DNA of 64,000 bases from Cycas panzhihuaensis (Eukaryota > Cycadophyta), in assembly GCA_023213395.1 (NCBI GenBank), contig CM041465.1, positions 143,041,741 to 143,105,740 on the forward strand. Direction: 5' to 3'. The notes beneath the pieces are model-generated. The model searched no databases. It was not told the origin of the DNA and saw only the letters and a program-made list of their open reading frames with translations. Made by a program: the position numbers and the translations under genes. Shown one piece after another: positions 58,306 to 64,000 of the stretch (position 1 is the first letter of the stretch; every line of letters begins with the position of its first letter).

Positions 58306-58325
58306 CCATCTTATTAATAAGATGG
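58306..58325. repeat. Perfect 20-bp palindrome
   Basis: CCATCTTATTAATAAGATGG equals its own reverse complement. The left half is a near-repeat of ACTCCATCTTGTTAATAAG just upstream (58284-58302). Confidence 0.9.
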
Positions 58326-61300
58326 ATGATAGGACTTAGGCCACCCTAAAGAGATGTGGCTTTATTGTATTTATAGGTTGAGGAAATATATTTTAAACTA
58401 GACATTTCTCGTTAACCTCATCAGTGATTGGGACAAGTAGTGACAGGTATTCACCCTCCCCTTATATAGAGATCTATAGATTGCTATGTGGGATAATTGT
58501 TAGATTTTCAGAATTTGTTACATCCTGCCTACCCCACTCTCCTCATTTTAGGGACTATGGATCATGAACCAATACCTCATGTAGTTGTTACCACTTTCTT
58601 TACTTTAGGGAGGGGCTTCGTGGTGCAAGGGGATCTTGATAGAAAATTGCTTAGTTATAATTAATATTCTATTAGTACAAAAACTACTTATGGAAACCCT
58701 CATGCTTATTATATCACATAGATAGAGATATGCTATGATTCCTAATAGTTTAGGAATACTGTGCCCTAGTGTAAGGTGGGAGAGTAGTTCAATTAGGATT
58801 CCCTTATCATGGTGAATATGCACTACCTTTTAGGTGTAACTTGGATTGATTAGAGTAGAGGATTTTCTAAATGTTAAGTGCACCAATCATGGTTCTTTGA
58901 TCATTTCCCTATTATGCAGCCTCATGAGGGTTTTGTAGTATTAGATATAGACTCCATAGTGATAAAATAATGGATGTTAAGATTTTTCTAAGGAGGTCTA
59001 AGAAGGCTTATGTCCTAGAGGATCTATACACTAGATATAACCTCTTCATCATTGGTCCAATGTTTTCTAAACTCCTAAGATAGGACTTCATGGGAGTCTG
59101 ATGTAGATGAGTCCATAAATATTAAGGGTAGAGATGGAGAGAATGGGGTGATGAGGGGATGGATATGATGTCAGGGGATCTATAATAGTACATGAATGGG
59201 CCTCAATGATCATAGTGATTAATGATGGGGATGGAGAAGAATATGGATGAGCCTTGGAACTATTGGCTTGGGGTAGACCTAATGAAAGTAATGGCTTAGA
59301 TCACGATGTTAAGTAACCCTCCTTACTTTATTGTTCTTTCTTTTTTACTTTCCCTAATAAATGTTTCTCATTTATCTACCCCCTATGTCCAATCTAAAAA
59401 TGCCTTTAGGTAATTCTAGTTTATGAGTTTAGAAAAGGCTTAACACATGAGAAGAATATGAATGCTTAAGTGGACAAAACCCTTAATTGAATTTAATAAA
59501 CCCTATTGAGAATATTCTAGATCAAGACATCTTAATCATCCATCTCCTCATCATTTTCAAGTCTAGAATAAATGCCTTATTCTACCCAGGTTAAAACAAT
59601 AGCAAAAGATTACCTATGGTCTTGGAACAGTTTGAGTGTTGAATCAAAACACTCTCTATGACTAATATGTGAAAGTGAGGAAAGTATAGGATTGAAACTC
59701 TAAAAAATTTTAAAAATTAGGATACCATGTATAGACATAGAGTCTTAACATATACCTTTATAGGTTTCAATATAGATGTCATGAAGAATATAGAAGAAAA
59801 ATTCATAAGTAATTATGCTTTTATATATTACACATGAATACTACAATTATCTCATAAAATCTGTCTTATCTTAAATCTATTAGATAAGCACTTAAAAAAT
59901 TAAGAATAGAATAATTGAATAAAATTGATATTCCAATATAATGAGTTCGTGTAACAACAAGATGAATTGAGCATAAAGTGTTACCTAGAATAATCTTTTG
60001 GTACAAAAACTATATCAAAATAACAAAAAGTCCAAGACCTTTCAATAATAAACAATGGTTACCAAAAAGGCTTATACTTTAATGTCATTTTGCTTTTGAG
60101 TCCCTTTATAATAAGGCTTGCATCCTATCAATAATATGTAATTATCGTAATAACTAGAAAATAAAAACATTATACACTTTCCTCTCTAAAAACTCTCTAC
60201 TCAAATCTCCTTTTAAAAGAAGAAATAACCTCTATATGAAAGAGCTCAAGAAGAAGAAATAAGTCTTACAACAAAATAAAAAACAAAAGTAGAAGAACAA
60301 GAAAAATTTGAAGAGAATCCTAGCTAATAAGTCCCTATAATCCTCCAAGTATTCCCTTTTATATAAGAGCCTTCCCTTAAGTTAAAGTAATAGTTGCAGG
60401 TTCATTAGATCTTTAGTGTGATAATCGAATATGTCATTATTGTAGATCATATTTTATCTAGTATAATAGTTGAAACAAGGCAAAAAAATCTAGGAAAATA
60501 TTTGAGAATCCACCTCATGAAGCTAACTATGGTACAAGCTCATCATACAACTTGAACATGAAGTATAAATATTTTAGACATTTCAACTTATGAAAACTTT
60601 ATAAGTACTACCTTTGAAGTAGTCTTGACAAATGTGATATTATTAAATGCAGCCCTACACTACTGTTGAGATAGCCATTATGCTTAAAATTAATTGAGCT
60701 ACTTATTAAGGCTAGCTAATGGGGTATATAATATTTCACTTGTGTTTGGACACAAGATTTAACCCTCATGTAATAACCCTACTTTAGCTAATGAATTATA
60801 TACTTATTAATAGAGGATGGATGGATAATAAGTAACTCCATGATTCTTTCCATCCCACACTTATGGTTTTCCTCACAACTAGATTTTTACCTTCAAGTTT
60901 TACCTCTTATACACTTGTATCTGACCTTATTACTGGATTATAATGTTTTCTCATGTTGAAATCCTAGATAAGGGATTACTTTCTTATTAGATAGTAGCTT
61001 ATTTTGAGTTAATTTAATTCTTCATAATTGACTACTTACCTAAGATGGGCCTTGAAATACCATAAGATTTATGTATCCCATGGCCATTTTATGATTAAAT
61101 ATATACCACATCTTATAAATCTTGTGCATGATTACCCAACATGACATCTTCTTGATCCCTCATGAGTGAACCATTTTTTTATCAAATTATTCAAATTAAC
61201 ATCCTAATCCCTTCACCTATAGGTTGTACAACTTGTAATACATTTGTTATCCTAGAACCTTATTTTTTATCCATGAGGATAAGGTGGGGGTATAGGGTGT

Positions 61301-62584
61301 AGATAAATATTTTCTTCATGCCTTGTAGCCTTCATAATTATTTGTGGCATTTTTCTTATAGGCCAAGCATACAATCTCATTAATGATGTTTCAGCATTAC
61401 CACAATCCTTAAGGCTTTATTACATCACATTGAGTAATTAGAATTTAATCATTGTATATAATGGGAGATCAATGGTTGTAGTTTATATTATATTTTGAAT
61501 AAAAGGTCTAGGTTATATCTATATTCATGTACTTTATATGTTAGCTTAAGAATTTTCTCTCAAGTATAAGCTCTTATAAATCTTCAACTCATAGAGGTAT
61601 AACCCTATGTGATCACTTCATACACTAATCTTTCTCACATCTGAATTTCTTTAAAAATTTGTTGCAAGAAGAGTCTTCATATGGGAGAACAATTGTGTGA
61701 GAATGTATTATCTCTTTATTCGTTACCTTCTTATATTTAAATTTTTACATGGTTTTCTATTTTGATATTGCTTATTTCCTTTGTTTACATTATGGGTCCT
61801 AATGGTTTTATTTTGCATGTCTTTTTGTTTCTTACAAGTTACTTGATCTTTTCCTACATGCTTTTGTCTTGCATTTTTTTTTTTCTTGCATTGCTCTCAT
61901 TTTTCTAAGAAGTATTTTCTAAAACTAGGCCTTCTTATGGGATAATTACCTGTGAGAACTATTTTTCTCTTTGATTTTCCCATGTTGGTTATTCTTGATT
62001 GATTGTTTCCTACATGAGAACTTATTTTCTTGAAAAATATTTAGCATAAAATACCTCTATTTAGGAAAAGAATATGTGAGAACTATAACACTTAGCTCTT
62101 TTATTTTCTTGCATTTCATCTTCTTGCATGAGATTGTCCTACATGAATGTTCTTTTGTATGCAAAGTGTAAAATGGCAGAAACTCTTCTATTTGATAAAC
62201 ATAACTTTATCCTTCATATTATTTCTATTGCATAACAACCTTTTACTACCAAATAATAATTGTTACCATATCTCTTTCAAACTTCATTCATTTAATGCTC
62301 CCATTGAATTTCATAAAATATACCAAGTAGTAAAACTTTTAAATAGACTATATATGTAGAGTAGGTCTTATTGAGATCACCTCAATATTAAGCTAAAATT
62401 TTTTCTTTACTACTACACCCAAAAGGGGTAACACTTAGCTTATTTATTTAATTTACTTCTTCATGATGGTAGTTGATCTTAGTCTTTTCTCCTTGTTTTA
62501 TAAAATAAAAAATATTGATTAATGATTTATACAATAAATGATTAGTACTCTAGTATTAGAGGTATATATAAATGAATAATTTTT
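58326..62584. other. AT-rich region without recognisable genes
   Basis: 4.3 kb with many stops in all frames. TATATAAGAGCC near 60360 looks like a TATA box of an LTR, and 59600-60400 could be LTR sequence, but I have no second copy to prove it. Confidence 0.4.
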
Positions 62585-62916
62585 TGTTAGAATATTAATA
62601 TATTAGAGATAAATAAGGAGATAATTAGCTGATACATATTTATCTATGTAAGTCATAAAAGTAGTGGGCCCCACATCAAAAATAAATTCTATTATATAAA
62701 TAAATCAATCATACATAATATTATATTATATATCATGTAATATTCTAAAAAATAAAAAAAATAAAGATATCTCATAATACCATTTTTTTATTCGTGTTAT
62801 TTTATTTATTACATTCTATTATTTATTCATTTATATTCAATCATTTACTCTCCTATCAATTATTGCTTTATTATAGTATCAAAGTAAATTTATAAATTCT
62901 AATATGGTATCAGAGC
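62585..62916 (+). mobile_element. Copia-type LTR with intact primer site
   Basis: LTR 62585-62904, TGTTAGAATATTAATA to TCTAATA (final CA now TA). TGGTATCAGAGC at 62905-62916 is the exact plant copia primer site. Size about 320 bp. AT-rich, with GGGCCCC at 62670. Confidence 0.75.
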
Positions 62917-64000
62917 TAAGGTCAATAAAAAGGTTTGAAGTAAAAATCCTAACCTACAAAAGTATGAGAAAATTTTATCCATTTTAAGGTCATTTAAAGA
63001 CCATTTAATGTTGTTTGAAGCCATTATGTATATATACCAAAATACCGTTTAACTTCATTTGAGGTTGTTTCTCTTTGCTTTGCGTTGTTTGGGCTCACTT
63101 TTCATTTGGTGGCCTTATCTATATAATTGCTCTATGTACTTATCATCAACTATGAGAGTTGTGAAGTTTTCCACTATACTGTGTAACTTTCCATTCAATG
63201 AAAACGCATTTGTGACATATATGCTCAAAATTAGAGGGAAACCTTGCCTAAAGATCTATTCATTCACATGACTCTATGAACTATATCTGTAATCATTTCC
63301 TATATATTGAACCTCATCTATATGATAGTCATCGTGTATTTGAGTGAGTACTACTAACACTATGAAGCCCCTGCTCATGTATAATGGTCACATCCTCTAT
63401 GTCTCTATGACCCTTACTAATCAAACCTTCAATATTTAAAGAACCTATATACAACATTTCATTGTTTGAAGGGAGTCCTCTATGTATCTTTATAACCTAC
63501 AATAAGAACCCTTCCTCATAGATCATTGCTCATGAAGATCATAATGTAAGCCCATCCATGTAACTTTCGTGGGAAGTTCCTTGTCCTCCTCTATGATCAC
63601 TGTATCTATCATCTCCCATGCTCACTCGAGCTAAAGAATAAATATTTGGATATTGATATGAGAAATTTAGAGTTCATATAAAGATTTGAAGAGAATTAAT
63701 TGGTTTTTTAAGAAATTATGTAAAAAAATAATCGTCGCCAATCACCAGTAAAAGATCATATAACTTCATAAATTTTAACATTCACTCTATATTTTTTACA
63801 AAGTTTATGTTTAATTAAATTTGATCGAAATGTATTTTGGAGTATGCTGGCTGTTGGAGTGTAATGTCATCACTCAACTCCCTCTTACCTACCAGGACTT
63901 GTGCACCTCAATTTAGACATGTGATGCTCAACATGTCAAGGTAAGTTGAGTTAGTTTCATTTAAGTTAAGTTGCATTATTTTATTATTAATTTGAATTCA
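62917..64000 (+). other. Possible leader/internal region, runs off window
   Basis: Follows the primer site. No gag frame is readable; open frame 63059-63271 has no known family. Contains GTCCTC/TATGT-type word repeats (63360-63600) but no clear unit. Confidence 0.4.

Overview
This window is AT-rich plant nuclear DNA built almost entirely of LTR retrotransposons in several states of decay. I found no intact protein-coding host gene. A plant nuclear origin is supported by Ty1/copia elements primed by initiator-Met tRNA, a Ty3/gypsy element of Tat/Ogre type (very long LTRs, Arg-type primer site, archaeal-like second RNase H), and two nuclear tRNA genes of standard plant sequence. The species cannot be named from this sequence.

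Layout. 1-994: two LTRs of one copia family (here the Tork-like family, from its polyprotein) placed head to head. 1003-2215: a different, older copia reverse transcriptase on +. 2890-3798 and 11032-11400: a Ty3/gypsy integrase on + that was split by a tandem copia insertion (3799-11031). That insertion has three LTRs sharing two internal regions and is flanked as a whole by the target duplication AAAGA. 11401-17100: the only stretch largely free of retroelements. It holds tRNA-Gln(UUG) on -, tRNA-Asn(GUU) on +, and a purine-skewed block. 17165-18957: the 3' half of a copia element on -, with its 3' LTR.

19498-44724 is a nest four levels deep. A giant Tat/Ogre-like gypsy element on - (LTRs of about 2.4 kb) holds a copia element on + (22395-37288, 400-bp LTRs, target duplication AGATG). 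That copia holds a smaller copia on - (26012-34330, LTRs of about 290 bp), which in turn holds a solo LTR of the Tork-like family (31181-31829). The order of insertion can be read directly: each inner element interrupts the reading frame or leader of its host, and the outer frames resume on the other side.

44725-64000 is AT-rich and gene-poor. It holds a copia-type LTR with primer site (50077-50376), a short 2.7-kb LTR element with only a pre-integrase remnant (51140-53805), a fragment matching part of the giant gypsy (56145-56280), two blocks of self-complementary short repeats, a pyrimidine microsatellite, and another LTR with primer site (62585-62904) whose internal region runs off the window.

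All retroelement coding regions are broken. The changes seen are mainly C-to-T and G-to-A: Trp or Gln codons become stops, catalytic Asp becomes Asn, zinc-knuckle Cys becomes Tyr. This is the expected decay of methylated, silenced repeats. None of the elements looks able to make a complete polyprotein. I did not find a previously undescribed biological system; the most informative content is the nested and tandem insertion structure.
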